Positions 9,869 through 23,298 of a stretch of DNA of 41,410 nt are shown here, in pieces. Source of the DNA: Phoronis australis. Lineage: Eukaryota; Phoronida; Phoronidae. The notes below the pieces were generated by a model that did not search any database, was not told the origin of the DNA, and saw nothing but the letters and a program-made list of their open reading frames with translations. The stretch's first letter is position 1; each line of letters opens with the position of its first letter. The stretch lies in contig NMRA01000447.1 in NCBI GenBank assembly GCA_002633005.1, positions 37,791-79,200 of the forward strand, given 5' to 3'. The translations under genes and the position numbers were made by a program.

Positions 9869-12469
9869 TTACAGACACTATCAGACGAATCATAGTTTAC
9901 GTTATAAAACACGACTGAATTTACGAAGAAGCATTGTGTTTGACAGTCAGCCTGCTCAGAGAGAGAGACCGTTTCCCTTACCAAGTTGCCACCTGTCTCT
10001 CATGACAAAGCCTTCCTAACAGTAGCTCTATAGCAAACGAGATCTTAGGTAACTATAAAATCTTTGTCGCCATGCAACCACACAAATCGCTTGGGCAGTA
10101 TTACGTAATCAAGACCTTGAGAACACATCGTAGAATTCACCTTTATAACTACTTGGGCAAAACTTTAGTTCCATATTACTAAGTCTTGATTAAAACCCAT
10201 CATATACAGTCGTCGAATGGCAAAAACTGATGTACAACTTGCCGAGAAACAAAAAACTTGTGACCATTTAGCATTGAGGCATTAGTTAATACTGACGTAC
10301 GTTACACGGCTTGAGTCATATGTCAGTTTTGTTAATAAACGCTTCAAATGTGGACATTCTCCATTCGGAACCATTTATTTATACTCTATGAACATCATTC
10401 TCTTGATAAATTTGCCAATTAATTGAAAGAATGTTGCTAATTCAATTCGCTGAGAACTCTTTCCGCACGCGCATTAATAACCGGGTAATGAACTTCAGCG
10501 TCGACTTCTAATGCCAGAACCTGTCCGAAGTTTTAGAAATAGGCAATATTGGCCGTCCAAAATTCGTGAAATATGAGAAACTCGACACTAGATTGACGGT
10601 GTCCGAAATCTTAGAATTTATGCGATCGGGTGTCGACAAATAGTTTCGATTTGCGGTTTTAGACGGTTTGAACTTGCGCACAGATTTGTGATCGTTATTG
10701 CTGACAAGAAATTCACACGAGCATTAGCAGCGATATTGCTGGCTAGCAGTGACTCACCAAACTTTGTGCCGTGATAGGAAATAAGGTATATATTTGTCGT
10801 GTAACACGCCTTGACTGATTATTCGTAATATCCATTGGTGCTAGCTCAACGAAGTTCACGTTGAGCTGTTCGCATGAACCACACACAATATTAAACGACG
10901 CGAGTGCAGGTAGTATATGAAACCATGCTTTGTTTCTGGGGCAGCGCGTGCAACATACTTATGAGTCACCTGTCACTCAAATAGACTAGCGAAACAGCGT
11001 TGCCGCGAACGATATACGAGTAAATAGGGTCCCCGTGGGCTCGATTACCTGTCCTGACGTTCATTTGGCAATTATAGAACTGTTGCTTTATGCTGCTGTG
11101 GTATACTCAATAAATAAAAGTTTGGAATTGTTATTCTGAAACATAGCAGTAGGCCAGATTACAACTTAACCGATGTAGAGCCTGCGTAGTTCTAAGTGAA
11201 GTCACGCTGTTTACGTATAGCTGGCTATACAATTGCGTTAGCTACATTGGACGCTTATTATGATGCTTTAGTATAAAAGCATTTCGTCCCGATTATCTCG
11301 GCCCTTGCATTCCCGGTACTGCTGTTGGAATTTTATCTGTCCCATGTTCACTCCGGCTCGATAGCAATGCCGTCCTCTCGTGAATTAATTCAATTCATAT
11401 TTTATGCGTGTGGGTGGATTTAGATCAATCTTCGCTAGTACGGGCCCAGGTTTCGTTTTACAAATCACACGCCATCATGGGTGGTCAAACGAACCACGAA
11501 AGTGACGGTACAGGTGGAAACGGAGCAACTTCGACTAAAGATTAATAGGTCCGCACACTGTTTTAGATGGTTTCAAAATTTTTTACCTTGGTGCGAGAGA
11601 GCCGAAGCATTTCGTGCACAAAATAGGCTAGTAAATGGAATGTGAGTAGGGAGACAAAGATATATCTACAGCATGAACACCTTTAACGTATACTGCGCGA
11701 CAAACTAGGACGTGGATTTTTGCATTTCACAAAATTTGTTTTACTTGACACTGAGCAACATCGTTTTGGCGATTCGGGCACATGGCAATGCGAAGGTCGG
11801 GGCCGCTTCGGGAGGAAGTTAAGTGGGCTGCAGGTTCACAGAAAAATAAAACATGAAGCCGTGAACCTGAAATATGACTTGGTAACACAACGCCGGTCTC
11901 ATCAAGAACATCACCGGTTCTTATTAATTAGCTGTTAATCCAAATACAAAGCGTGACAGTAACGAATGAGTGCGATAAGAGATAAAATAGGTAAAATGGA
12001 TTTGTTGAGTTGACATCGGATACACGAAATGGCATAAAATAGATCACGAAATGAAGCAACTAGGTTGACATGAGATTCACAAAATAGCATTGGATTTGCA
12101 GCATCATAAGATCGGGAGTTAAATTTTACGAATTGAGTGTCCGATAAATTTTGCCCTTTTGCCCCCCTTACCAGGGGTCAAACTTATTTTTGGGCCAAAT
12201 GGTAAAAAACAAAAGAATTAGCCGAATAGACCGGTAGCTGTAACTGACTAGGCGTTCTAAGGGCGCACATCATCTTGGTCTTGATGCTTGCGTGACACTT
12301 GGTAATAATTAACCTCTTCTGGTTATTACTATCGCAAAAAATTAAAAAGAAACGCATTGGTGAGTGACATAGTATATAAAATTGCATGGATCTTTGATGA
12401 TTCTGTTATGTACAGACGACCTAGGTGTGACCTGCCAGACGGAAAAAATACTGAAGGCGATGCAACAGT

Positions 12470-12470
<1 letters not shown>
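9869..12470. other. no recognised gene; possible promoter and 5' exon near 11270-11540
   Basis: Mostly unassigned. A TATA-like 'agtataaaagca' at about 11269 is followed by moderately GC-richer DNA and an ATG at 11477 in fair context (gccatcATGGGTGG). That ATG opens a 23-codon frame (MGGQTNHESDGTG and onward) with possible GT donors inside it. This could be the first exon of a gene I cannot follow, or chance. Confidence 0.25.

Positions 12471-12514
<44 letters not shown>
12471..12514. repeat. (CA)n microsatellite
   Basis: About 22 uninterrupted CA dinucleotides. Reading frames across it give artefactual His-Thr or Cys-Val runs and are not genes. Confidence 0.97.
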
Positions 12515-12519
<5 letters not shown>

Positions 12520-15500
12520 TGTTCGGAAAATTGCGTTTAATTTCATTAAATCTTTTGACCTTTCATAAGCAATTATGCTGCCTAAAATAAGGATTTATTC
12601 CATTGAAAATGGCGAAATATTAAGAGGTCTGAGCAGTGACTTCCAGTCCAGTTGGTCACCCCCGGATCCGCACTGCTGTTACAAAACTCACTGCCGTCTC
12701 TTTATAAGGGCTTGGATGCTAAGTATTCAACATTCTGTGACGGGGAGTTGATTATTATTGCACAGGTATTTGTCCGCTGCATTGTGTATGAGAGGTTCCT
12801 TGGTTCACTCTGCCTGGAGACTAAGTCAGGGCAACTCTATACACGTATACATGCAGTCCAGTAGATTTCTAGCGTGAATTCGACACCCTACGAGTGAGTA
12901 TTCTTACTTAATATCAAATAAATTGATAAGATATTTGTGTTGGTTTCGCCTGTTTTATGGAATTGCCAAGAGTCGCAAGGTATGATGGCCTTCTTTAAAG
13001 TGACACTAACAGGTGCATATGTAGCATAATTCACCATGCCGCATGGTGGCATCTGACCATGCTGTACATTAGAATCTTCATGCTGTATGGCGGAATGGGT
13101 CAATCGTGAATTGTAGGAAAGATTGGAGCTAAGTTAATTATGACACGTTTTACGTTTGGTTGCATATAATCAAAACAGCAGCATCTGATACACATCTTGT
13201 TCACCTTTAGCAGCATTAGACCTTTCTTATATAACTCATGAATATATTAAGAGGAAATCCAAAGCTTGGCTAATACTGATATCCTAATCACAGTCATGCA
13301 GCCTCCTCTGTGCTGGCTGATAGTGACCTTACACTTGTTCCAATCATACAAGATTTATCTTTGTGGAATCTTATTGTAAAAATTCTTCATAGTCATCTGG
13401 CAAGAATTATCTGTCCGAAGGGTACAAGTAGGCTACTCCAGTGAAAGTTACAAAACGTCATTAAGAAGTGAACACTTTTACAGGCTGCATAAACATTCTT
13501 CAATTGTTGTTGAACTGTCAGCTGGTCAGGCATGGTAACTCTACATAGTCTATTTCATTGGATTTTTTTTTGTTTTCCAAGAAGAATTCAAAGATAACAA
13601 TGAGTGGATTTGTAAATTTATTAGATTATTTCGTCAGTCATCGATTCAGTTGTTTGGGACATGGATTGAACATGGTGTTTCACTTACATACTCGTGTTTT
13701 CAACCAATCCACAGTGGTCTCTTGTTGTTCTTTAATTATATCTGGACAGTTTAAAAACCGTAAATTAAGACATTAATATTATTTAACACCTGAAGCACAA
13801 GGTGGGTCATTTTTTCTACAATTTCTATCTCTTGTCTGATTACCCTGCAAACGGACTTGGACATATTTGATAGTGATGTTATCGCTGGCCCTGACCAAAG
13901 TTATTCCAGTCGAAAACTAACATGGCCACCACGAGGTGTAGTCACTGTTATGAACCAAATGTACATTCTAATATGCTGATAAAAATAAATTGACAGAGTA
14001 ATATTACACTGGATAAGTCTTGTCATTTGTTGCAAAAGCCATATGTGTGGTATCATTCAGTCACTACAGGGCCTCTGATGTTTGCTAAAAACATGCAACT
14101 GTCCACAATTGATTTACTGAGCCAGTATTGTTCAAGGAAATTGGACGGTAGTGTATACGCAAGTGATTAATTGTCCTTGATATGCCTAATGACTCTCCAC
14201 ATGTATTCTCAAGCTGGCTATTTGTTACCTTTTCCTTGTTTCCTCTGAAATGGTGTGATTTTTAGTTTTGGACCCTTATCACTGAGTATCTTATTAATTA
14301 AAAATATTTTATCAGCCATCACATTGCCCCCTTGTTCTATTAAGTCAGTTTAGTATACATGTAGCTACATCTGATATTGAGCCTGTCTACGGCCTATACA
14401 GTGACGATATAAATGTCATTGAGCCACGCGAAACAATATCCAACTACACAAGTGATTAGTTGTCCTTGATATGCCAAATGACTCTCCTCATGTATTCTAA
14501 AACTGGCTATTTTAAAGGCTGTGAAGAACATTTTGGGTTTGTCACCATTCACCAGAGAGTTTGGCTATAGATTTCCCCAGGTCAATGTTTTCCTACTTGC
14601 TGTTGCTACTGAGCAGTTGAAACGTTCTGACTCCTCCAGCGTCCCTTATATAAAGCTACAGAAAAACAAAAAGTTCATCAGGGGGACTATAATTAATACA
14701 CCCAGGTCTGCCAACTCTGCTAATATGCACCGGCCCGGTATAAAATTTCCAACACAGCAAGTGGTTACATACTATTCGCCGTACATATACATTCGTGTAC
14801 TAAGAGAATATCTACGTGGTTATTATGAATTTTTCAGATTCAAAATCAGTTTTTAGTGTGTAAAAATATCATAAGTCAGCGGTTACACCAGTGCTTGCAT
14901 CATTGCATGACTGCTTGTTTTACTGTAGAATGATTTTTCATGTACTTGAGAGGGTATGTGTGTCACCTGTAGTTTTCAGTATTATATACAAATCTATATG
15001 ACTGCATGTTTTCAGTCCAGCCTGACAACTCAAGCAGTCTCTGTGAATTAAGTCTCGGTTTTTGAGACTGAGTTTGTAGAACATTCATAGTTTGTCATTT
15101 TCTTTGAATTCCAGAAAATGTTTATTTAAAATAAGGTTTTACTTTGTAGAAGTTCAAAGTGCTATTAGGAAATGATGTGCTTGAAAGTTACTAGCTATTC
15201 AAGCATCACGGCCACTGGTGATACACAAAAGCCGACTAGAGGTGATATCTGATTGTGTCATAATGTACTTGCAAAGTTGGCCCATTGTATCTGCAAATTT
15301 TCACTAGCCACTGTCTTATTATTTCTTAGTCAGTAAGATATTGATGAAATGACATTACTTTGTTTCTTTGTTATTTGTGCAGCAAGAGACACAGCAGTGT
15401 GCAATTGTTTTTTGTAGAAATTCACTGAAAACAGCTTCCTGTAGACTTATAAGTACTATCCTCCTTCTGGGATTGGAATGTGAGTCATGCATAAATTTTG

Positions 15501-16319
15501 GGAATGGTTTATGCTTTGGCAATCATACTGTGCCCCTAGCCAGCGAAAAAGCGGTTCGGTTGCAACTAGACCAAACTCACATTTTCGGGCTTTCCAAAAC
15601 TGCCTTGTTTTTAAAAGAGGAACTTACGATGCCTTTATTTTTTCAAGTAAGATCTGTTTGCTTGACACAGGTCTGTTGGTAGGATATTTTTAATAGTCAG
15701 CTGCCAAGACACATACGTACGTCCAACTTCAGTTTGTATAAACAACCGACTTTTCTTAAAATTAAATTATCATGTCTCAGTGCTATTCAGAGCAGCATAA
15801 CGAAGTCAGACTTACATGTATGTACATTTTCTGTGGTCTTGGACAAGTCAGTCTTAGCAATTGTCTGTAAGTTTTCCTCAAGTCGTTAACAACGAATTCT
15901 ACAATTTGGAATGACTAGTGTAACTGGAGTGTACTAAAAGTCGCGTTAGCTCTCATAAATTTGGTGGCTACCAACATCCCACCAGTTGCCCGTCAGGTTC
16001 TGAAGTCTGTGCACATATCTTCGGGAATCGCCTAAAATTCATAACAGTGAAGTTTGGATGGGAGAAAACATACAAAATATAAGGGCGTTACGGGCGACAT
16101 TTATTTTTTTCTGAAATGAAGGGCAGTGTGGAATAAACCGGAGAATTCCACAGTTGCAACGTAACAATGCGCCTGAGTCAATTCCCTCCAGGTAAACGAC
16201 AGAGTATTTTTAAGGCAATGCTTTGGTTTCATCGAATGTCTGACAGACAACGACGTGAATTGCTGTTATCGCTACTACTAGCGCCTCCAAGTGGTGAATT
16301 AGAAACGGTCGAGTAGGAA
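12515..16319. other. no recognised gene; long AT-rich region
   Basis: The T-rich, stop-rich composition looks like intron or untranslated sequence. Open frames at 13558-13776, 14521-14856 and 15368-15682 have no family motif I recognise and lack convincing splice context. A 62 bp direct repeat lies within (14161 and 14450). Confidence 0.4.
14161..14512 (+). repeat. 62 bp imperfect direct repeat, period 289
   Basis: 'aagtgattaattgtccttga' and what follows to 14222 recurs from 14450 to 14512 with about seven differences. The intervening 227 bases are not themselves obviously repeated. Confidence 0.7.
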
Positions 16320-16413
16320 GTGCGAGAACAATGTTGCAGGGCGATAGATTGCACAAATTCAACCACGAAAACCCCAGACGTGTCATTTTTACGTTTCCTA
16401 AGGTTCCAGAAAG
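16320..16413 (+). pseudogene. THAP zinc-finger first exon, decayed (relic 1)
   Basis: Reading from 16320 gives VREQCCRAIDCTNSTTKTP and then DVSF. This matches the first Cys pair and the loop before the 'F-x-R-F-P-K' box of THAP domains (C2CH DNA-binding fingers). One base is then missing: FPKVPER is read in the next frame and runs to a consensus donor (AAAG|gtaagt at 16414). Splitting after 'PER' is a common intron site in THAP genes (family knowledge). The expected start Met is GTG and an in-frame stop lies just upstream. I found no second exon with the C-x2-H half downstream. Probable relic of a THAP gene or THAP-bearing DNA transposon. Confidence 0.6.
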
Positions 16414-19329
16414 GTAAGTATTATTTGTTATTCAAATATATATTACATTGTCTTTTATTTTGTGTGTTCTGTTCACGGTTGGAAGACTAAGACGATCGCA
16501 GTTCTGGTGCCGCTGTCGTCTGCTGTGTACTAAGTCTACTGCACAGGCTATGCTCTGCCTTCTACAGATGCTTTGTTGGCAATGTACGTCTACTAAAATC
16601 ATACACAATGTATGTGAGGGAGCATCAGAATCGACTATACTGTTGTGGTAGTGATGAATTGCTCTTTCTTCTTTTTATTTGTGTTACACCTACTGCACAA
16701 ACCAATGGGGCTATTCGGAAAATTTACATTAACTAGAGGGCGCGCGTGTACTAGTGGTGATAGATTAACAGCCTCGATTTCGCGAGCCCTTTAAATACAT
16801 GGTGAAATGGCTTGTAGGCGTGCCAATTGAATCTGAGATGGCGTGAAAAGGGTGCTTCTATGAGATAAAGTAAGCACGACCTTATACAAAGGTAAGGTTT
16901 GTGATTATTTTAACAATTATTCCATGTATATTCTACTGACGCCTGTTAACTGAGATACTCGCCGATGTCGACTTCACGGCAGTCGCCAGTCGGGTTAATC
17001 TTTGTTTGTTGTGATGCGTGTTACAATACATGACGTAGCAGTCGGGATGTTTTCGTACATCAAAGCAATGTTATTGTTTGGAATGATTTCCAACACGTTT
17101 ATCAGTGACAGTTACATTAATGAATGCTGAATGTTTAACTCGATATTGGTTAGTGAGATTACAATCCAAGCCCAATGCCATGGCAAAGAGTACGTAAATA
17201 TACATTAGACTATTTGTTTACTCCCTATCCTGTGTCTTCCGGAAATTTATTACACGTTGAAATGAAAATCTATCATGTCTGTTTTCACGTGACCTTTGGT
17301 TTTTAGGTTTGAGGGCTTGTACCGTGCAGAGGAGATATGCATCGCTTCTGCATCAACCCTGAATGGACAAAAATTGGTTTTAAGCAGTTGACTGCAGCTA
17401 ATCAACAAGATCCTCCCATCCTGTGTAGATCTGTTGTTAAAGCCTACTTTCTTCATCGGAGACAACGAACAAGCTTTGTTACTCCGGCCCACAGCATTTC
17501 CACACACCATTAGTGCTGCATGGCACAATGTACATGTCAGTGGCCCTGGTGAAATGTACTTGAATCGCAGTACGAAGTTATCATAAGACAACGTGTTGTT
17601 TGTGTATGTATGAAGGGGAACTATATCTGATTGCTACACAAGTCAGCCTCGTTGGTGAGGATGGCCTTTCATAGGCAATAAGTCATGTGTGGACGATAGC
17701 TTATTTCCCTCCTGGAAAAACATGCTGGATTGAAGCTAAAGAAGACGTAGTGGCACTCTGGTGTAGTTTAAGGACAGATTTTGGGCACAAAACGAGTCAA
17801 ATGATATGCTGTTGTGTTTACCTTCAAGGATCTAATTGGGGCTGAATGAGGTTACTTGGAGGAAAGCCACGTGCCGAAACTGGACCTTTTTTACAAGCGC
17901 TTCTATAGGCTATTGAAACTGGATCTCTGTGAAATGAAAACTAACAGCATCTGGTATAAATACCTGTCCTTTCTCACTGAGTGACATTAACTTTTCCTTT
18001 CAGAAGAAAGGCTCTATGCTAATGGTAAAAACATTTCAATTTGGTACACGTTATGGGGAAATGACATTCAGTAACTGCATCGATTGTCTTATTGTCAGTA
18101 GAAAGCCCGTTAATGTTACACTTTGATGATGAATACAATTTTCATCAACAGGTAAGATTGTCACTAAGTATTGAAACCACAATATTTCCTCAGTTTCAAA
18201 GCCCCACACAGTGCAGTTGTGCTTATTCTTTATAAATCTGAAATGATTAGCGATTACGCTTGCGAATTGTCGTTTTCTTCAGTGTTGACCTCTAGAAATG
18301 TGCAGCGATCAAAATGAAGTATTCCCTTTGTTTGGATTTGATTTGTTTGTGTGTGTAATTATTTTTAGAGCTTTCTTAAGAAGGCCTTTGAACAATTTTA
18401 AGTTTTGTGTTAACTTGTCCACAACAAAAGTTCCACATGCACGAAAAGTATATAAAGAAACAACATTGTTAAAAAGAATTGTAATTTTCCCTAGCAATAG
18501 AGTCCAAAATCAGGAATAGCAAGGGCTGATTCTCTCAAGTTAATGCTGAAAGATTGCTTTTCACTTTGTCCAAAGGTAAAATAAACGGTCAGGCGGCTGG
18601 TTTCAGTCGTTTTCTCTCACCTGTAACAGAATAGCGGGAGAAATATTAACAAATTATAAAAGAAAGCACAAGACAAAACTACTTTAGTAAGGCAGAACAT
18701 ACTTGACGTTTCATCTTCATGTTTACATGTAGAAACTAATAATCTTTGTACCCAAGTCTTATTTAAGATCTGAATTAAACTATGTGAAACAGGCTAAAAG
18801 TGATTTAATAATGTTGACACAGTATTTTTCACGACGCCTAAAATGTGCATCTGACCTCAACTAGTAAAATTCATTCTAGGAGTTAATTTTTATTCTAATG
18901 CAATGTTATGACGTTTACTGAATAGCTCATTCATCGGTTAATTCAGTAACTAATATGGTAGTCCTGGGGGTGGAGTCCGCCATAAAATAAGGAAACTCAC
19001 TCGTCTAGAGAATTTTATTGGACATAGCATAGCTTTGAGGAGAACCTGCTGTGAAAGTCATCCTTGACTTCTGAGCGCCATACACCTCTTATGTTGGGCG
19101 CATTCCCACCCCTGGAGGACAATATGTGAATATGTGCTGCTAGCCTACCCGGCATCCGAGTCCTGGTTGAGTTTCCGAAAAGGGACACTTAGTTCCATTT
19201 AATAAGCCCGTTATTCAGAGGGGTAGCTGGTGGGGATAACATCACCGAACATACATATGTATCTTCAAAGGTCCTCAACAGATTATCAGAAAGTTTGGAA
19301 TATAGGCATTTATTGGTGAGATGATGCTA
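16414..19329. other. no recognised gene
   Basis: AT-rich noncoding DNA. An open minus-strand frame at 17250-17591 and a plus one at 18298-18519 have no recognisable motif. A weak inverted repeat (GTCCTGGGGGTGG near 18961, its complement near 19105-19120) may bound a 160 bp decayed MITE. Confidence 0.4.
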
Positions 19330-19860
19330 TCCTCCCACTTTCGGATGGAATCGAGGTACTTTGCGCCCCCTAGTGGACATTTTTCCTGTTTTCGAGTTGT
19401 TTTTTGGCGTCCACCCCTCGATCAACCAAACCATTCTGAGGATGACTTTGAAAATAGATGTGTTATTATGTTCTCAGTGTGAAGAGGACGGTTGACGATA
19501 ACGAATTCGACTACTGTAGCGCCTACTAGTGGTAATTTTCTTTTGTTTTGCTCCCATAGCTGCATCTCCTAAACTCACTGCAGGATCTTTATTAAATTTA
19601 CTACTGTAGTTGTATTGATATGAAGCTAACAACAGATAACGATGTCTTTCAGGCGGACCCAATGAAGGCTGTGTCCCATAGTGGCAATTTTTTGTTTTCC
19701 TTTGTTTCTCTGAAGTTCCTTAACAGATTTTTATGAAATTTGGTAAATAGCTTTCTATTAAAAAATCGATGACATGTTCCAATTTTCAGATTAATTGAAT
19801 GTTTTTTCGCCCTCTGGTGTCTATTTTTATGAATCAATTAAACAACCCAAGGAGCATTCG
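19330..19860 (-). repeat. 137 bp-class tandem repeat array, A-B-C-A (locus 2)
   Basis: On the minus strand, cores lie at 19820-19808 (acaccagagggcg), 19684-19675 (ccactatggg), 19532-19519 (ccactagtaggcgc) and 19376-19363 (ccactagggggcgc). Spacings are about 135, 152 and 156. Monomer order matches the arrays at 3760 and 31780. Shared text includes 'ggagatgcagctatgggagc' and 'ggtggacgccaaaaaacaac', which corresponds to 'gcgggcaccaaaaacagac' in locus 3. Divergence from the other loci is greater, so this is an older copy. Confidence 0.75.
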
Positions 19861-21752
19861 TGGGCGCATTTCAACGCTCCGCGCTGCTCTTGTGTATGGA
19901 GTTTACTTGATTAACTGAAAAGTAAAACAACGTGTTCCGAACAAACTCATGCTGTTTGAAAAGATTCTGCAATTTATCTGCTGAGTTATTTCCATTTAAC
20001 TAGTGTTGCTTTCTGCTTGGATACGTGTTTTCAATGCATGATCATGAGATTTAAAGATCCGCTTAAAAGAATAAAAGTAAAGCCCAACTTCAACGGAATT
20101 TTGCTATTTTAGATGTATCTGGCTCACCAGATAGGCCTAGAAAAATATGACAACCGAGTTTAAACACTCAAATGTAGGCTCGTCAAATGATAGATGAAAT
20201 CAAGTTGGTTTTTCTTGCCACATTGCGTCACAACAAGATCCCAGCACAAACAACAAAGAGCCGATAACAGTTTTAGGGGTCTGATTAGAAAAAATACATT
20301 GTGTGCGAGTATTCATAACAATAATAGTAACATTACAATAATAATAATAACGGTAGTGGAAGTGGCTGTGGCCGTAGCCGTGGTACAATTTGACTTAAAA
20401 CGTGATTTTCGCGGTCACGTGCATTGACAAAAGTTAACCAACGAGCCTAACCAGTTCCTTATATTTGGCAAATTGATGATACTGGTGGGCTCAGAGCTAT
20501 GCTTTTAACATACCGTAGAAACAAAATCTACAGGTGATAAATTGCAAGATAGTCTTACGTGTATATGTAGGTACCTTTGATTTTGAGTAAATAACTGTTA
20601 AATTGTTGATTCCTGTACAGTCTGCAACACAAATAGGATGTACACTCGTAAAATAATTGAGATAAGTCAATGAACTCTTTATGTTATTCTTTTATAGACA
20701 AGGCTATAGAAAAAGTAACAAAGACAAACATCTCGATTATGTGAAAATTACTTGGCAACCTGATGTGTGTTACCATATGTGTATGCGTAACTGTGGCATT
20801 TCGCGTTCAACAAATGGAAGCTCTGCACTTTACATATGTATGAGTGTAGATGTGGCAAACAATTTATACTCAATTAATATGCAGTCACGTTGGACGTGTT
20901 TCGAGTATCAGATATAATAATAGAACTGCTACAAAGGGCGAATAGATAGGGTCCTCTGGTAATACTGAGGAGGGTTTGGGCATGGGAGCTTATTTCCATC
21001 TGTTAGAATATACTTCTAGCATGCAGCATCAGTAAAAAGGGAGTACTGCCTACGCCATTACATATTTTCATACTTTAGACACCTTGGAAGTCTGGCGAGA
21101 TTCGTGTGTCGATAGCTGTGCTTGGATGGTGCTTGAAATTCAAACATGGTCACTTATTGTTTGACCCAGATCGAAGGTCTCGCAGCAGTTAATCACGAAT
21201 GAGCCCCCCAATTTGATGGATTGGGTAAAACGGTCCGCCTCAGAGAAATGAAAAGTCCGAGTAAAAGAGACAAAAGTCCACAAAGCCCACAGGATATCAG
21301 CACAATCCGTAGGCCTGAACCTAGTGGCCCCGTTTGTCTTTTCTTTTTTAGTCCTCGCTGATTTTTTTCAGTAAAAGGTCCGCATACCGAAAAATTCGAG
21401 CCCCCCTATAATTTAGGCTGGGTGCGCGCATGCTTGATAGTCCAGGTTAAGTTCGACTTTATCCACTTCAATGACACACTCTCATTAATTGTCTTTGCTA
21501 CAGATAATATTCTCGTGTTTCGCTGTCATTGTAGTAATTGTTAGTTCACTAAGCCAGGGTTTGTTTTGTTTATGTAGTTTGTAGTGTGGCCACCAGGTGT
21601 CTTCTCTACTTCCTGTAGAGTGACACGCGTGCTCTTACATTTTCATTGAGCTATTGTCTTTGAACCATTGTTATGGAGATGTACTCAGATTGACCATGGG
21701 TGTGGTGCACAGCCGCTGCATTAGTTTTCTGACAGCCTTCTAGTGAAATGGT
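19861..21752. other. no recognised gene
   Basis: AT-rich noncoding DNA with a short ATA/ATT run near 20320-20350. 'gagcccccc' strings at about 21205 and 21400 may be eroded short-element termini. No coding region can be supported. Confidence 0.4.
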
Positions 21753-22530
21753 GGTAATTGTTTACAATATGACGACATTGACTTACACAAATGATTTTGG
21801 TATCGTTCGATTCCTCTCAACGTTATCTTTCCAAAAATATATGAATGTTTCCCCTACCGCGATTCCTCCGTATTTTATTGTCGAATTTCGGGTCGCACTA
21901 TTTCCCGATTGACACCGCCATGTTAGCTCAACTCAAGATTACAGCGACACCTGTTGTTAATGAATGAAACAGCATCATTGATTCTGAATGGTGTTTGCCC
22001 GCGCGAGATTCCCGCTAGTTTTCCCCGACATAATATGGAGGAACAAGTACCGGCATTTCACCTTTTCCAATTTTTTATAATTGTGACCATTTGATCATTT
22101 TTCCACGAAAATTGTTTGAAGTGAAACCCTGTTCACCAATTGGGACCTCACAAACAACCTCCGCTTTTTCGCGGATTCTTGCTAGCAGATGCGTACCAGG
22201 GTCACCATAGGATCGAATTCGAACCCTTGGGACCGTAACTCAAGCAGGAGATAGACGGGTTTGGGTCAATTTGAACTTATGAAAAGCGACAATCTGCAGA
22301 AGTCGGTAGATTAGTTCAGTTTTTGACCGCCAGGTGACTCCTTCCATTCAACATGGCGGTGTTACTACCGAGTACCGGGAAATAGTCCGAACAGAAATTT
22401 CACGATAAAATACTAAGAGAGCAGGATAGAAAAAAATTCGTTGTATTTTTAGAAACATAACGTTGCAAGGAATCGAACAATACCAAAATCATTTGTGTAA
22501 GTCAATGTCGTCATATTGTAAACAATTACC
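21753..22530. mobile_element. 778 bp foldback element with ~190 bp terminal inverted repeats
   Basis: The left end GGTAATTGTTTACAATATGA continues for about 190 bases to 'gacaccgccatgtt'. It recurs in reverse complement from 22530 back to about 22340. The outer 61 bases match with about one difference; similarity falls inward but the innermost block (accgccatgtt) is again conserved. The 400 bp centre has no transposase frame. Ends GGTAATTG...CAATTACC are clean, but flanking duplications are not evident. It is a non-autonomous element with long inverted repeats; the superfamily is unassigned. Confidence 0.82.
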
Positions 22531-22946
22531 CAGATGTTAGGTTTGGCAGCCACAGAGCTTCACATTCTGTAAGTTGAAATTTTGTTATTTTGTTTTCTCT
22601 TGTACTGTGTAAAGCCAGTAACTAGAATTTGGTCAGTGAGTTGCTTACTCTGTTTAGTCTGACTTAACTGCTAGTTTAGTTACTGTTTATAAGTTTTGCT
22701 GTTTAGCTAGAGTGGAATGTTATCCTGTATGCAGAGTCAGTTTGGTAGATTTTGATATCTCGCTGATTGTAGTTTTGTTGTTTTTTCAGTAAACGTATAT
22801 ATGTGACACAGAACCAAGGTGTTTTCTTTAATCCGGATTGCCCGGCCTGTGGTATCGTCACACTAATACGTGGCTAATTAGATTTCGAGTAAGGGCGTGA
22901 TGAATCTTGTCATTTGAAAAAGCCCTCGGGAGCGTTTCAACAAGAT

Positions 22947-23179
22947 TTTAGTCTTCTTCCCCATCTGTGGAACTTTGCGGGAGTGCTTTACTTTTCGTTG
23001 ATGAGTTCATAATTAGATGAGTTTTCCGAGATATTGAGGAAAACGAGAAATATGCAGAAAATTTAGTCTTCTTCCCCATCTGTGGAACTTTGCGGGAGTG
23101 CTTTACTTTTCGTTGATGAGTTCATAATTAGATGAGTTTTCCGAGATATTGAGGAAAACGAGAAATATGCAGAAAATTT
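22947..23179 (+). repeat. exact 115 bp tandem duplication
   Basis: 'tttagtcttcttccccatct' and what follows to 'atgcagaaaa' occurs twice in a row with no visible difference. It is either a very recent duplication or an assembly artefact. Confidence 0.92.
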
Positions 23180-23298
23180 GGCAAACCATTCAAATTAGCT
23201 TTTCGCGCTCAAACACATCACGTGATGCTATCCAAAAATACCATTTTTTTAGTAGCAAGGAATAAAATAAATACACAAAACGTGCTGAGAGTGGCGTA

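Noticed and set aside
12329-12590. Open frames with Cys-Val or His-Thr runs
   Set aside because: Produced by the CA microsatellite.
15368-15682. Plus-strand 104-codon frame
   Set aside because: No recognisable domain, AT-rich setting, no splice or promoter support.
17250-17591. Second exon for the THAP relic at 16320
   Set aside because: A plausible acceptor exists near 17305, but the translated sequence lacks the C-x2-H half of a THAP domain.
22200-22260. tRNA-like B box GGGTTCGAATTCG inside the foldback element
   Set aside because: No A box and no stem structure; one short motif is not enough.
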